From NCBI RefSeq assembly GCF_030252325.1, contig NZ_CP126981.1:1488001-1552000 (forward strand): a stretch of DNA of 64,000 nt, given 5' to 3'. Below are positions 9,214-17,965 of the stretch, in pieces. The position numbers and the translations under genes were made by a program. The notes under the pieces are model-generated. The model was given only the letters and a program-made list of their open reading frames with translations. It was not told the DNA's origin and did no database searches. Numbering within the stretch: position 1 is the stretch's first letter; the number at the start of each line of letters is the position of its first letter. The DNA comes from Candidatus Mycobacterium wuenschmannii. GTDB lineage: Bacteria; Actinomycetota; Actinomycetes; Mycobacteriales; Mycobacteriaceae.

Positions 9214-9969
9214 ATGGCCAGATCCCGCGGCGCCAAGCCGACCAAGGCCGCCCGAGCCGAGGCGAAAGCCGCTCGCAAGGCCGCCAGTAGAGAACGCCGC
9301 AGCCAACTCTGGCAGGCGTTCAACATCCAGCGACAAGAGGACAAGCGGCTGCTGCCGTACATGATCGGCGCTTTCCTGCTGATCGTCGGCATCGCCGTGG
9401 CGATCGGCCTGTGGTCCGGCGGATTAGCGATCGTCTCGCTGCCCGTACTGGGTGTCGTGCTGGGCGTGCTGGTGGCGTTCATCATCTTCGGCCGCCGCGC
9501 ACAGAAGTCGGTGTACGGCAAGGCCGAGGGTCAGGCCGGGGCGGCCGCCTGGGCGCTGGACAACCTGCGCGGCAAGTGGCGCGTCACCCCCGGCGTGGCC
9601 GCTACCGGGCACCTCGACGCCGTGCACCGGGTGCTCGGTCGCCCGGGCGTGATCCTGGTCGGCGAAGGCTCGGCGGGGCGGGTCAAACCGCTTCTCGCCC
9701 AAGAGAAGAAGCGCACTGCGCGACTTGTCGGCGACGTCCCGATCTACGACTTCATCGTCGGCAACGGTGACGGCGAGGTGCCGCTGGCCAAGCTGGAACG
9801 CCACCTGACCAAGCTGCCGGCCAACATCACCGTCAAGCAGATGGACTCGCTCGAGTCGCGGCTGGCCGCGCTGGGTTCACGGGCCGGCACCGCCGCGATG
9901 CCCAAGGGCCCGATGCCCGCGGGCGCGAAGATGAAGGGCGTGCAGCGGACGGCCCGGCGCCGTAGTTAG
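9214..9969 (+). CDS. DUF4191 membrane protein (Rv2219-like)
   Basis: A 251-residue protein with a Lys/Arg/Ala-rich N-terminal segment, two adjacent membrane helices (about residues 45-63 and 70-90) and a cytoplasmic C-terminal half ending in a very basic tail. No catalytic motif is visible. ATG at 9214 gives MARSRGAKPTK, like the mycobacterial family start; the TTG nine bases upstream is less likely. It follows lipA by 26 bp, and this adjacency is conserved in mycobacteria, but the function is unknown. Confidence 0.88.
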   Translation: MARSRGAKPTKAARAEAKAARKAASRERRSQLWQAFNIQRQEDKRLLPYMIGAFLLIVGIAVAIGLWSGGLAIVSLPVLGVVLGVLVAFIIFGRRAQKSVYGKAEGQAGAAAWALDNLRGKWRVTPGVAATGHLDAVHRVLGRPGVILVGEGSAGRVKPLLAQEKKRTARLVGDVPIYDFIVGNGDGEVPLAKLERHLTKLPANITVKQMDSLESRLAALGSRAGTAAMPKGPMPAGAKMKGVQRTARRRS

Positions 9970-9972
9970 CGC

Positions 9973-10049
9973 CGGCGCCATAGTCAGCGCCGCACGACGA
10001 TGCAGGGGGTCCTGAGGAGGAGCGGCGCCATAGTCAGCGCCGCACGACG
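9973..10049. repeat. Two copies of a 27-bp repeat, each holding a GC hairpin
   Basis: Copies lie at 9973-9999 and 10023-10049, identical over 27 bases and 50 bp apart. Each contains the stem CGGCGC / GCGCCG around an 8-base loop. The second copy covers the last codons and stop of the RDD gene, so the first looks like a partial duplication of that 3' end. Between convergent genes, the hairpins may act as terminators, though no T-run follows. Confidence 0.7.
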
Positions 10050-10504
10050 GCGGTGGCCGTCACCCGGTCCTGAATCCCCCGTCCGTCGGTGTCGACGAAC
10101 AGCGCTGGAATGACGAACGCGATCAGCAGCCCGCGCACCGTCGCGCGGCCCAGCCCGACCAGTTGCCGTTTGTCGACCGAGGCCACCCGCACCCCCAGCG
10201 CGAATTGCCCGGGAGTGAACTGAAATAGCCGCACTCCGATGATGCCCAGCGCGAGCCAGATGACGGTCGCGATGTTGACCCAGGCACCACTGATCGAATA
10301 CGCCGGATTGTGCGCGAGACCGAACGGAACCGCGAGACCGGCCAGACCGACCGCGATCAGCCAGTCGACGAACAGCGCCAGCAGCCGTCGACCCATCCCG
10401 ACGATGGACCCAGGCCCGTTCTGCGGCAGACCCAACGACTCGCCCGAATAGCCCTGTGGAGATTCCGAGTCGCCGATTCCCGGGGGGCGGTTGCTGGCCG
10501 TCAT
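10034..10504 (-). CDS. RDD-family membrane protein (Rv2219A-like)
   Basis: A 156-residue protein. A polar N-terminus (about 35 residues rich in Gly, Pro and Ser) precedes the RDD domain: GRRLLALFVDWLIAVGLAGLAV gives the Arg and Asp of the signature in helix 1, a second helix spans about 75-97, and FTPGQFALGVRVAS is the typical post-helix motif, with a third helix before the terminal RDRVTATAVVRR. RDD proteins are thought to be transport-related but the substrate is unknown. Convergent with the DUF4191 gene and divergent from glnA1, whose promoter region begins 197 bp away. Confidence 0.88.
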   Translation of the reverse strand: MTASNRPPGIGDSESPQGYSGESLGLPQNGPGSIVGMGRRLLALFVDWLIAVGLAGLAVPFGLAHNPAYSISGAWVNIATVIWLALGIIGVRLFQFTPGQFALGVRVASVDKRQLVGLGRATVRGLLIAFVIPALFVDTDGRGIQDRVTATAVVRR

Positions 10505-10558
10505 AACCCCACAATAAGGTCAGGTCTGGCCAGGCTCACAAACGCGATGGGCTGCGGC

Positions 10559-10574
10559 TTAACGCAGATGTAAC
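10559..10574 (+). promoter_or_regulatory. Distal GlnR-type box upstream of glnA1
   Basis: TTAAC-GCAGAT-GTAAC fits the mycobacterial GlnR pattern AC-N9-AC and the wider form gTnAC-N6-GaAAC. It lies 127 bp before the glnA1 start. Assigned from pattern and context; not tested. Confidence 0.5.
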
Positions 10575-10626
10575 ACAAGGTTTGACTCACGCAACATTGC
10601 GTCCATAGCGTCTGACCGGGTTTTCA

Positions 10627-10642
10627 ATTACGTCCACGTAAC
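10627..10642 (+). promoter_or_regulatory. Proximal GlnR-type box upstream of glnA1
   Basis: ATTAC-GTCCAC-GTAAC again fits AC-N9-AC. It is 59 bp before the glnA1 GTG and 68 bp from the distal box, about 6.5 helical turns apart. Confidence 0.5.
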
Positions 10643-10700
10643 GGAAAGCTCATAAACGACCACAAGTGGTTCGAAGCACGCAGCAAAGGAGAGCGCTTCG

Positions 10701-12137
<1,437 letters not shown>

Positions 12138-12149
12138 ATCAGACGTCTC

Positions 12150-12187
12150 AAAAGGCGCGGGCGCTCAGACGAGCGTCCGCGCCTTTT
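12150..12187 (+). terminator. Intrinsic terminator of glnA1
   Basis: 16-bp arms, AAAAGGCGCGGGCGCT and AGCGTCCGCGCCTTTT, pair with a single mismatch around a 6-base loop, ending in TTTT. The A and T runs make it potentially bidirectional, also serving the convergent secreted-protein gene. Confidence 0.9.
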
Positions 12188-12206
12188 GTGTTGAGGGAGC
12201 TCAGAG

Positions 12207-12569
12207 TCAGGCGTGCCGCATCTGCGTGTCGACATGCACACCGTCCGCGGAGTCTATGCCACCGGCCAAGGAGTTCTCGTCGAACCAGACTTTGGCGCCC
12301 CGACCCCACGTTCCACTCCACATCGAACCTTGCGGGTGCAGGTCCACCGGCCCTACATCGCCGTCGGCGTGAACGCAGGATTCGCCGCAGGACGACAGGT
12401 TCATGTCCAGCCAGGAACCCACGCTGGCCTTGGCGGGATTGGTCGACCCGGTCACGGTTAGGACGTAGGCGCCGTCGGGAGGCGGCGCCGCAGAAGCCGT
12501 CGTCGCGAGCCCGATTGCCGGCCCGATCAGTGCCACGGCCGCCGCCATAAAACGATGTGAGTTGAGCAT
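12207..12569 (-). CDS. Small secreted protein, unknown function
   Basis: A 120-residue exported protein. MLNSHRFMAAAVALIGPAIGLATTASAAPP is a Sec signal peptide with likely cleavage after the ASA near residue 28. The mature part is about 92 residues with one Cys pair (SSCGESC), Trp- and Gly-rich, without a recognised domain. ATG at 12569 follows AGGGAGAAG; the frame extends upstream to 12728 but lacks a signal and is poor coding. The glnA1 terminator lies beyond its 3' end. Possibly a cell-envelope protein of the short mycobacterial secreted type; no firm family. Confidence 0.8.
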   Translation of the reverse strand: MLNSHRFMAAAVALIGPAIGLATTASAAPPPDGAYVLTVTGSTNPAKASVGSWLDMNLSSCGESCVHADGDVGPVDLHPQGSMWSGTWGRGAKVWFDENSLAGGIDSADGVHVDTQMRHA

Positions 12570-12729
12570 CGCTTCTCCCTGTGTCGATGGGCAGTTCTGC
12601 CGACAATCGGTAGGTCCGCCATATGAAGTATGTAGGTGTGATGTTGTGCGAGGGTACGGCCTTAAGCGGGGAAGAGATACAGGGATTTCCCTGGCATCCG
12701 GATGCTGGAATCTGCCCACGATGCGCAAC

Positions 12730-13170
12730 CTAGGCCGGTCCTTGCCGCAGCTCGTCGCGAAGTTCCATCAACACGACGCCGAGCATGTTCTCGCCGTCGC
12801 CGGGACAGCGACCGCAATGACAGTCGCCCCAGAACTGGTCGTGCCAGGTATTGCCCTCGACGAGCGTGTGCGGATGGGTGGCGATGAGTTGACCGGCGAG
12901 GTCGCGATCGCTGAATTTCGCCGCGAGCACCTGCTCCATGACGAGAATGCGAATGTCCGACCAATAGCTGACCACGCGGACTTTGCGTCCGCGCCGCTTG
13001 GCGATCAGCGGGGTCTCCGACGCCAGCACCCAGGCGCGATCGGCGGGGTCGTCGGCTTTCAGCGCCTGGTAGGCGTGCTCCGCGGTCGGGTAGACGTCGT
13101 CACCGATGTGCACGGGGTGCCGGTAGAAGTTGCTGAGAAAGTATGTGGATCCACGGAATTGATCAATCAA
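12730..13170 (-). CDS. NADAR-domain protein (YbiA/DUF1768 family)
   Basis: A 146-residue single-domain NADAR protein. Characteristic residues are FLSNFY near the N-terminus, PTAEHAYQALK, the Lys/Arg-rich KRRGRKV segment, the NTWHDQFWGDC block and ENMLGVVLMELRDEL at the end. Known NADAR members are N-glycosidases that act on reactive riboflavin intermediates or remove ADP-ribose from guanine bases in nucleic acid; which applies here cannot be told. The start is set by AGAGGAGAAC directly before TTG at 13170; the first ATG downstream would delete the conserved FLSNF segment. It stands alone, without an adjacent DarT-like toxin or riboflavin genes, 171 bp from the divergent aldehyde dehydrogenase. 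Confidence 0.87.
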   Translation of the reverse strand: MIDQFRGSTYFLSNFYRHPVHIGDDVYPTAEHAYQALKADDPADRAWVLASETPLIAKRRGRKVRVVSYWSDIRILVMEQVLAAKFSDRDLAGQLIATHPHTLVEGNTWHDQFWGDCHCGRCPGDGENMLGVVLMELRDELRQGPA

Positions 13171-13291
13171 GTTCTCCTCTCTCTGTCGTAGGGGCGGCGT
13201 CGGGCGACGTCTGATTGCGGCGTCCAGGATAGCTCCCGGCACCGACAGGACGCCGTCGCTCGGGCGCGGTATTGACCGGGTATTGTCAGCG

Positions 13292-13313
13292 ATGCTAAGC
13301 AGGTGCTCAGCAT
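13292..13313. promoter_or_regulatory. 22-bp near-perfect palindrome, candidate operator before aldehyde dehydrogenase
   Basis: Half sites ATGCTAAGCA and TGCTCAGCAT flank GG, with one mismatched pair per arm. It lies 28 bp before the ATG at 13342, downstream of a possible TTGACC element. The shape resembles TetR-family operators; no regulator gene adjoins. Confidence 0.45.
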
Positions 13314-13341
13314 TCGACGTGCACGGTATGGAAGGGATCTG

Positions 13342-14796
13342 ATGGCGCTGCAGACAGTTTTGGACGACATCCGCAAGCGGCCCGGCACGGGGGACGTCAT
13401 CCCCGTCATCAACCCCGCCACCGAAGAGACCATCACCGAGTTCACCGACTGCGGCCAAGATGCGGTCGACGAGGCCGTCGCGCGGGCCAAGGCGTCGTTC
13501 CAGGCCGGCGTGTGGTCGCAACTTCCCGGCCGCGAACGCGCCAAGGTCCTGTGGAAGATCGGCGACCTGATCGAGCAGCACGCCGAGGAGTTCGCTCAAC
13601 TCGATTCGCTCAACACCGGCATGCCGCTGCTGCAAGCGACGCTGCAGATGTCGACGTGTGCGGAGTTCTTCCGCTACTACGCCGGTTGGTGTTCGAAGAT
13701 CAACGGCGTCGCCTATGACGTCAAGACCGACGGCATCGCCACCGACGCCTACGTCGACATGCACGCATACACGCTCAAGGAGCCGTACGGCGTTGTGGGA
13801 CTGATCTTTCCGTGGAACGGGCCGATCTTCAACGCGTGCGCCAAGCTGGCCCCGGCGCTGGCCGCGGGCTGCAGCGTGCTCGTGAAACCCGCTGAGGAGA
13901 CGCCACTTTCGGCACTTCTGCTCGACCGGCTGATCCACGAGGCCGGCGTGCCCGAAGGCGTCGCCAACCTGCTGACCGGGTACGGCCACACGGCGGGTGC
14001 GGCGATCACCGCGCACCCAGATGTCGAGAAGGTCGCCTTCACGGGCTCGACCGAGGTCGGCAAGGAGATCGTCCGGGCATCGGCCGGCAACCTGAAAAAG
14101 GTCACCCTCGAACTCGGCGGCAAGTCGCCGGTGCTGATCTTCGACGACGCCGACATGGACAAGGCCCTGCTGATGGCCTCGTTGGGCATCTTCGTGCACT
14201 CGGGCCAGGGCTGCGTCTGCGGATCACGCATCTTCGCCCAGCGCGGCGTGTATGACCGTGTGGTAGAAGGCATTTCACTGATGGCCAACACGTTCAAGCT
14301 CGGCGCGCCCAGCGAGGAAGGCTGTGTCAGTGGACCCCTGATCAGCCAGAAGCAGCTCACCCGGGTGATGGGTTTCATCGACGAGGGCAAGAAAGAGGGC
14401 GTCGAGGTCGTCACCGGCGGCTACCGACTGGACCGCAAGGGCTACTTCGTCCACCCGACGGTGCTCACAGGAGTCGACACCAACGCGCGCCTGTACCGGC
14501 AGGAGATCTTCGGGCCGGTGGTCACCATCCTGCCGTTCGACGACGAGGACGAGGGCATTGCGCTGGCCAACGACACCACCTACGGCCTGGCGGCGACCGC
14601 CTGGACGCAGAACGTCGGCCGGTCCCACCGGATGCTCAAGCGACTCAACGCCGGCAGCGTACAGGTCAACTGCCAGTTGGTCTTTGACCACGACGTGCCG
14701 TTCGGTGGTCACAAGCAGTCCGGCTGGGGCCACGAATTCGGCAAAGAAGGAATCGACATGTACATGAAGACGAAGTCGGCCTGGATCCAGTTGTAG
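13342..14796 (+). CDS. NAD(P)-dependent aldehyde dehydrogenase
   Basis: Oxidises an aldehyde to the acid. The 484 residues have the full family fold: PWNGPIFNACAKLAPALAAG (cofactor domain), FTGSTEVGKEI, the general-base Glu in LELGGKSP and the nucleophilic Cys in HSGQGCVCGSR. The closest groups by eye are phenylacetaldehyde/betaine-aldehyde-type enzymes, but the substrate is not fixed. ATG at 13342 follows GGAAGGGAT. A DoxX-type gene follows 16 bp downstream, probably in the same transcript, and a palindrome sits in the promoter. This block has no counterpart in the glnA1-glnE gap of M. tuberculosis. Confidence 0.93.
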   Translation: MALQTVLDDIRKRPGTGDVIPVINPATEETITEFTDCGQDAVDEAVARAKASFQAGVWSQLPGRERAKVLWKIGDLIEQHAEEFAQLDSLNTGMPLLQATLQMSTCAEFFRYYAGWCSKINGVAYDVKTDGIATDAYVDMHAYTLKEPYGVVGLIFPWNGPIFNACAKLAPALAAGCSVLVKPAEETPLSALLLDRLIHEAGVPEGVANLLTGYGHTAGAAITAHPDVEKVAFTGSTEVGKEIVRASAGNLKKVTLELGGKSPVLIFDDADMDKALLMASLGIFVHSGQGCVCGSRIFAQRGVYDRVVEGISLMANTFKLGAPSEEGCVSGPLISQKQLTRVMGFIDEGKKEGVEVVTGGYRLDRKGYFVHPTVLTGVDTNARLYRQEIFGPVVTILPFDDEDEGIALANDTTYGLAATAWTQNVGRSHRMLKRLNAGSVQVNCQLVFDHDVPFGGHKQSGWGHEFGKEGIDMYMKTKSAWIQL

Positions 14797-14812
14797 GCGT
14801 TATCGTCTGCGC

Positions 14813-15226
14813 ATGGCGCACAACCTCGAGGCCCGGCTCAACGGGTACCTGCCGATCGTGTTGTCGGTGTTCCGGGTCATCTTCGGGCTGCTGTTCCTCT
14901 GCCACGGCCTGTCCGGGGTGATCGGTTGGCCGGCGGCGGGACACGTCGCATCAATGTGGGAGTGGCCGGCCTTCTACGCGGCCTGGATCGAACTCGTCAC
15001 CGGCGCGCTGATCACCCTGGGTCTGTTCACCCGTCCCGCCGCGTTCCTGGCCTCCGGGGAGATGGCGTTCGCCTACTTCACCGCGCACTTCCCGATGGGC
15101 TTTTTTCCCATCAACAACCACGGCGAAGAGTCGGTGATGTTCTGCTTCGCGTTCCTGCTGCTGGTGTTTTCCGGTGGCGGGCCCTACGGACTCGAGGGCC
15201 GACGGCGAAGCCGCTTGCGGGGCTAG
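14813..15226 (+). CDS. DoxX-family membrane protein
   Basis: A 137-residue protein with four membrane helices (about 14-33, 53-75, 78-92 and 104-122). Family marks include RVIFGLLFLCHG in helix 1, ELVTGALITLGLFTRPAAF between helices 2 and 3, and the AYFTAHFPMGFFPINNHGE segment. DoxX proteins are linked to quinone/redox processes in the membrane, in mycobacteria also to an oxidoreductase complex with SodA, but the exact role is not defined. Only 16 bp separates it from the aldehyde dehydrogenase; the 3' end faces the epoxide hydrolase. Confidence 0.9.
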   Translation: MAHNLEARLNGYLPIVLSVFRVIFGLLFLCHGLSGVIGWPAAGHVASMWEWPAFYAAWIELVTGALITLGLFTRPAAFLASGEMAFAYFTAHFPMGFFPINNHGEESVMFCFAFLLLVFSGGGPYGLEGRRRSRLRG

Positions 15227-15229
15227 GAC

Positions 15230-16351
15230 TTAACGCAGCGTCGCGAAGAACGCGCGGACGTCGTCGACGAACAGATCGGGTTGCTCGAACGCGGCGAAGT
15301 GCCCGCCGCGCGGCATCGTCGTCCAGCGCGTGATGTTGTAGGCCGCCTCGCACCAGGCTCGCGGGGTGCGCAGGATCTCCTTCGGGAATGACGCGACGCC
15401 CGTAGGCAAGTCGACACGGCCGTCGCTGACGAACCGGTTGAAACTCTCCCAGTACAGCCGGGCCGACGACGCGCCGCTTCCGGTGACCCAGTACATCATC
15501 ACGTTGTCGAGCAATTCGTCCTTGGTGAGCACCTTTTCGGGATGCCCGTCGCAGTCCGCCCACGCCCAGAACTTCTCGACGACCCACGCCATCTGTCCCA
15601 CCGGCGAGTCGACCAGCCCGTAGCCCAGCGTCTGCGGTCGGGTGGACTGCTGCTTGGAGTAGCCGGTGCCCCACTTGCGGTGCTCGACGTACGCGGCCAA
15701 CGCCTGCTGGTCTTCCTCGCTGAACTCGGCGTCTTTCACCGGCTTCGCGATCGGCATGTTCAGGTGGATGCCCACGCAGCGCCCGCCGTTGCGGCCGATC
15801 TGCGTCGTCACCGCCGCACCCCAGTCGCCGCCCTGGGCGCCGTACCGGTCGTAGCCGATGCGGCCGACCAGCGTCTCCCACGCCTCGGCGATCTTCTCCA
15901 CGCCCCACCCGGTATCGGTCGGCTTGCCCGAGAAACCGTAACCGGGCAGCGACGGACAGATCACATGGAACGCGTCCTCAGCGCGGCCGGACGGCGGGTT
16001 GACCAGCGGCTCGATCACTTTGTGAAACTCGACCACCGAGCCAGGCCAGCCGTGCGTCAGCACCAACGGCAGCGCGCACTCGTGCGGCGAGCGTTGATGG
16101 ATGAAATGGAGGTCCAGACCGTCGATTTCGGTGACGTACTGGTCGAAAGTGTTCAGCGCAGCCTCGCGCGAACGCCAGTCGTACCCGTCGGCCCAGTACG
16201 AGGCCAGCTCGCGGGTGTAGCTCAGCGGGATGCCCTGGGACCAGTCGTCGACGGTCTCGGCCTCCGGCCAGCGGCTGCGCGCCAGACGCTGCTGCAGGTC
16301 CTCGAGAACGGCGGCGGGAACGTCGATGCGGTATGGCCTGATGTCCGACAT
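15230..16351 (-). CDS. Epoxide hydrolase, alpha/beta hydrolase fold (EPHX1 type)
   Basis: Hydrolyses epoxides to diols. It has the N-terminal epoxide hydrolase domain (IRPYRIDVPAAVLEDLQQRL... DW), the oxyanion motif HGWPGS and the nucleophile Asp in GGDWGA; the catalytic His lies in the MPRGGHFAAFE block near the C-terminus. I chose ATG at 16351 (MSDIRPYRIDV, 373 residues) over two ATGs 9 and 12 bases upstream, because family members start there, although the ribosome site is poor for each. It follows the LLM oxidoreductase by 24 bp in a three-gene operon. Confidence 0.92.
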   Translation of the reverse strand: MSDIRPYRIDVPAAVLEDLQQRLARSRWPEAETVDDWSQGIPLSYTRELASYWADGYDWRSREAALNTFDQYVTEIDGLDLHFIHQRSPHECALPLVLTHGWPGSVVEFHKVIEPLVNPPSGRAEDAFHVICPSLPGYGFSGKPTDTGWGVEKIAEAWETLVGRIGYDRYGAQGGDWGAAVTTQIGRNGGRCVGIHLNMPIAKPVKDAEFSEEDQQALAAYVEHRKWGTGYSKQQSTRPQTLGYGLVDSPVGQMAWVVEKFWAWADCDGHPEKVLTKDELLDNVMMYWVTGSGASSARLYWESFNRFVSDGRVDLPTGVASFPKEILRTPRAWCEAAYNITRWTTMPRGGHFAAFEQPDLFVDDVRAFFATLR

Positions 16352-16375
16352 AGCCTTCATCATGCAGGCCGGTGT

Positions 16376-17236
16376 TCAGCCGTCGAGGCCGAGGTCCTTG
16401 CGGAACCGCTTCATGCCGTCCACCTTCTGCGCCAGCGTGGCGTCCGGCCCCGAGTAGAACATCCACGGCATGGTCAGGATCCCGGTGATGCCGGCGTCCT
16501 CGGCCCGCTGGTAGTGCTCGGCGGTGAACGCATCGGTGAGCGGGGTCAGGATGGTGAAATCGTCCATGCCCAAGCTCTTTTCGGCCCGCAGCTCGCGAAT
16601 CCGGGCGGCCGCGGTGAGCGCCTGCTCGGTGTTGATCAGGTCGCCGATCCAGCCGTCGTAGCGGGCCGCGCGGCGCAACGCGATCTCGCTGAGCCCGCCG
16701 ACATAGATCGGGATTCGCGGCGGCGTCGGTTGCATCTCCAGCTTGGGCGTCTGATAGAACTCGCCGTCGAATTCCGTCCAGCCCGGTGACCACAGCCTCC
16801 GCATCAGGTCGAGCATCTCGTCGGTGCGCTTGCCCCGCTTGGCGAAGGGCTGCTCCATCAGGTCGAACTCTTCCTCGCACCAGCCCACACCGATGCCCAA
16901 CTCGACTCGGCCGTCGGCCAGATATGCCGCCGTGCCAATGGCTTTGGCGGCCGCATAGGCGTTGCGCATCGCAGGGATGTAGACCGTGGTGACGAATCGC
17001 AGCCGCGTCGTGACCTGTGCGAGCGACCCGACCAGCACCCACGGGTCGGGCCATTCGGTGAACGGTTGCCAGCGCCGCTGGCCGTCCTTGGTGTACGGGT
17101 ATGGGGTGTTGAGCGTTTCCAGATTCACGATGTGGTCCGGGATCGCCATGCCGTCGTAGCCGAGTTCGTCGGCTACCTTGGCGACCTCGACGATCTCTTT
17201 GGTGTCCAGAAACGCGCTGCTGACGTAGAACTTCAT
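16376..17236 (-). CDS. LLM-class F420-dependent oxidoreductase
   Basis: A luciferase-like TIM-barrel enzyme of 286 residues, probably using F420 as in most mycobacterial members with this pattern. Typical pieces are AKVADELGYDGMAIPDHI, the RLRFVTTVYIPAMRN strand, GRVELGIGVGWCEEEF and PIYVGGLSE. The substrate is unknown. ATG at 17236 overlaps the stop of the upstream thioesterase gene by 4 bp (ATGA), indicating translational coupling, and the epoxide hydrolase follows. The grouping suggests oxidative breakdown of a lipid, steroid or xenobiotic (inference). Confidence 0.9.
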   Translation of the reverse strand: MKFYVSSAFLDTKEIVEVAKVADELGYDGMAIPDHIVNLETLNTPYPYTKDGQRRWQPFTEWPDPWVLVGSLAQVTTRLRFVTTVYIPAMRNAYAAAKAIGTAAYLADGRVELGIGVGWCEEEFDLMEQPFAKRGKRTDEMLDLMRRLWSPGWTEFDGEFYQTPKLEMQPTPPRIPIYVGGLSEIALRRAARYDGWIGDLINTEQALTAAARIRELRAEKSLGMDDFTILTPLTDAFTAEHYQRAEDAGITGILTMPWMFYSGPDATLAQKVDGMKRFRKDLGLDG

Positions 17237-17901
17237 TCGGCGGCCCGCGCCCACGACGGGGTGATGAAGATGCCCTCCGCTTCGACCGTGACCCCGTCGG
17301 CGTCGGAAAGATGGCCGGAGACAAAGGATTTGACGCCCTCGGTGCGCTCGACGGCCGCCCAGGCCCGCAGAGCGCCCAGCGGGGTGCCGCGGACGAAGCG
17401 CAGCGTCAGCGTGCCGGTGAACAGCGGCTTGGTCAGCCCGGAACTGGCCGCCTCGCCGAGCACATGGTCGAGTACCAGCGCGCACACGCCGCCGTGCACC
17501 CAGCCGGGTGGGCCCTCGTAGGCGGTGTTGAGCGTGAATTCGCTCCAGCACGAGCCGTCGTCGTCGTGCTGGATGACCAGCGGGGGTGCGATCGCGTTGC
17601 GCAACCCGATCACCGCGTTGCCCCACACCACCGGTCGTCCCCCGACGGCGTGCCGGACCACTCGGACCTCATCGCGCTGCCGGGTGCGCAGGGCCTCGGT
17701 CGCGGCCCGGATCGCCGCACGCGCCGCGTCGATGCGCTCGGGTTCGGCTTCGGTCCGCAGCGCCGCGTCGATCAGATCCCGTACCTCCGCGGTGAGCGGA
17801 CCGTAGATCGCCGCGAGCCGATCGTGTTCGTCGGCGCTCATCACCTCGTAGGGGATATTCGCGTCCAAGCCCGCCTCCTGGCGCTTGTGGCGGGCCGACA
17901 T
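17233..17901 (-). CDS. PaaI-type hotdog thioesterase
   Basis: Probably hydrolyses acyl-CoA. The 222 residues have a helical N-terminal half and a hotdog domain in the C-terminal half, with GPPGWVHGGVCALVLDHVLGEA holding the HGG loop and catalytic Asp/Glu region typical of PaaI-like enzymes. ATG at 17901 is preferred to the TTG six bases upstream. First gene of the operon with the LLM oxidoreductase (4-bp overlap) and epoxide hydrolase. Convergence is absent: glnE lies behind it on the same strand, 64 bp upstream. Confidence 0.87.
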   Translation of the reverse strand: MSARHKRQEAGLDANIPYEVMSADEHDRLAAIYGPLTAEVRDLIDAALRTEAEPERIDAARAAIRAATEALRTRQRDEVRVVRHAVGGRPVVWGNAVIGLRNAIAPPLVIQHDDDGSCWSEFTLNTAYEGPPGWVHGGVCALVLDHVLGEAASSGLTKPLFTGTLTLRFVRGTPLGALRAWAAVERTEGVKSFVSGHLSDADGVTVEAEGIFITPSWARAAE

Positions 17902-17965
17902 CGGCAACCGACCGTTACGTCTTTCCTAACACCGAGGCATGGGAAGGCGCGCGACCGGGGCCGTG

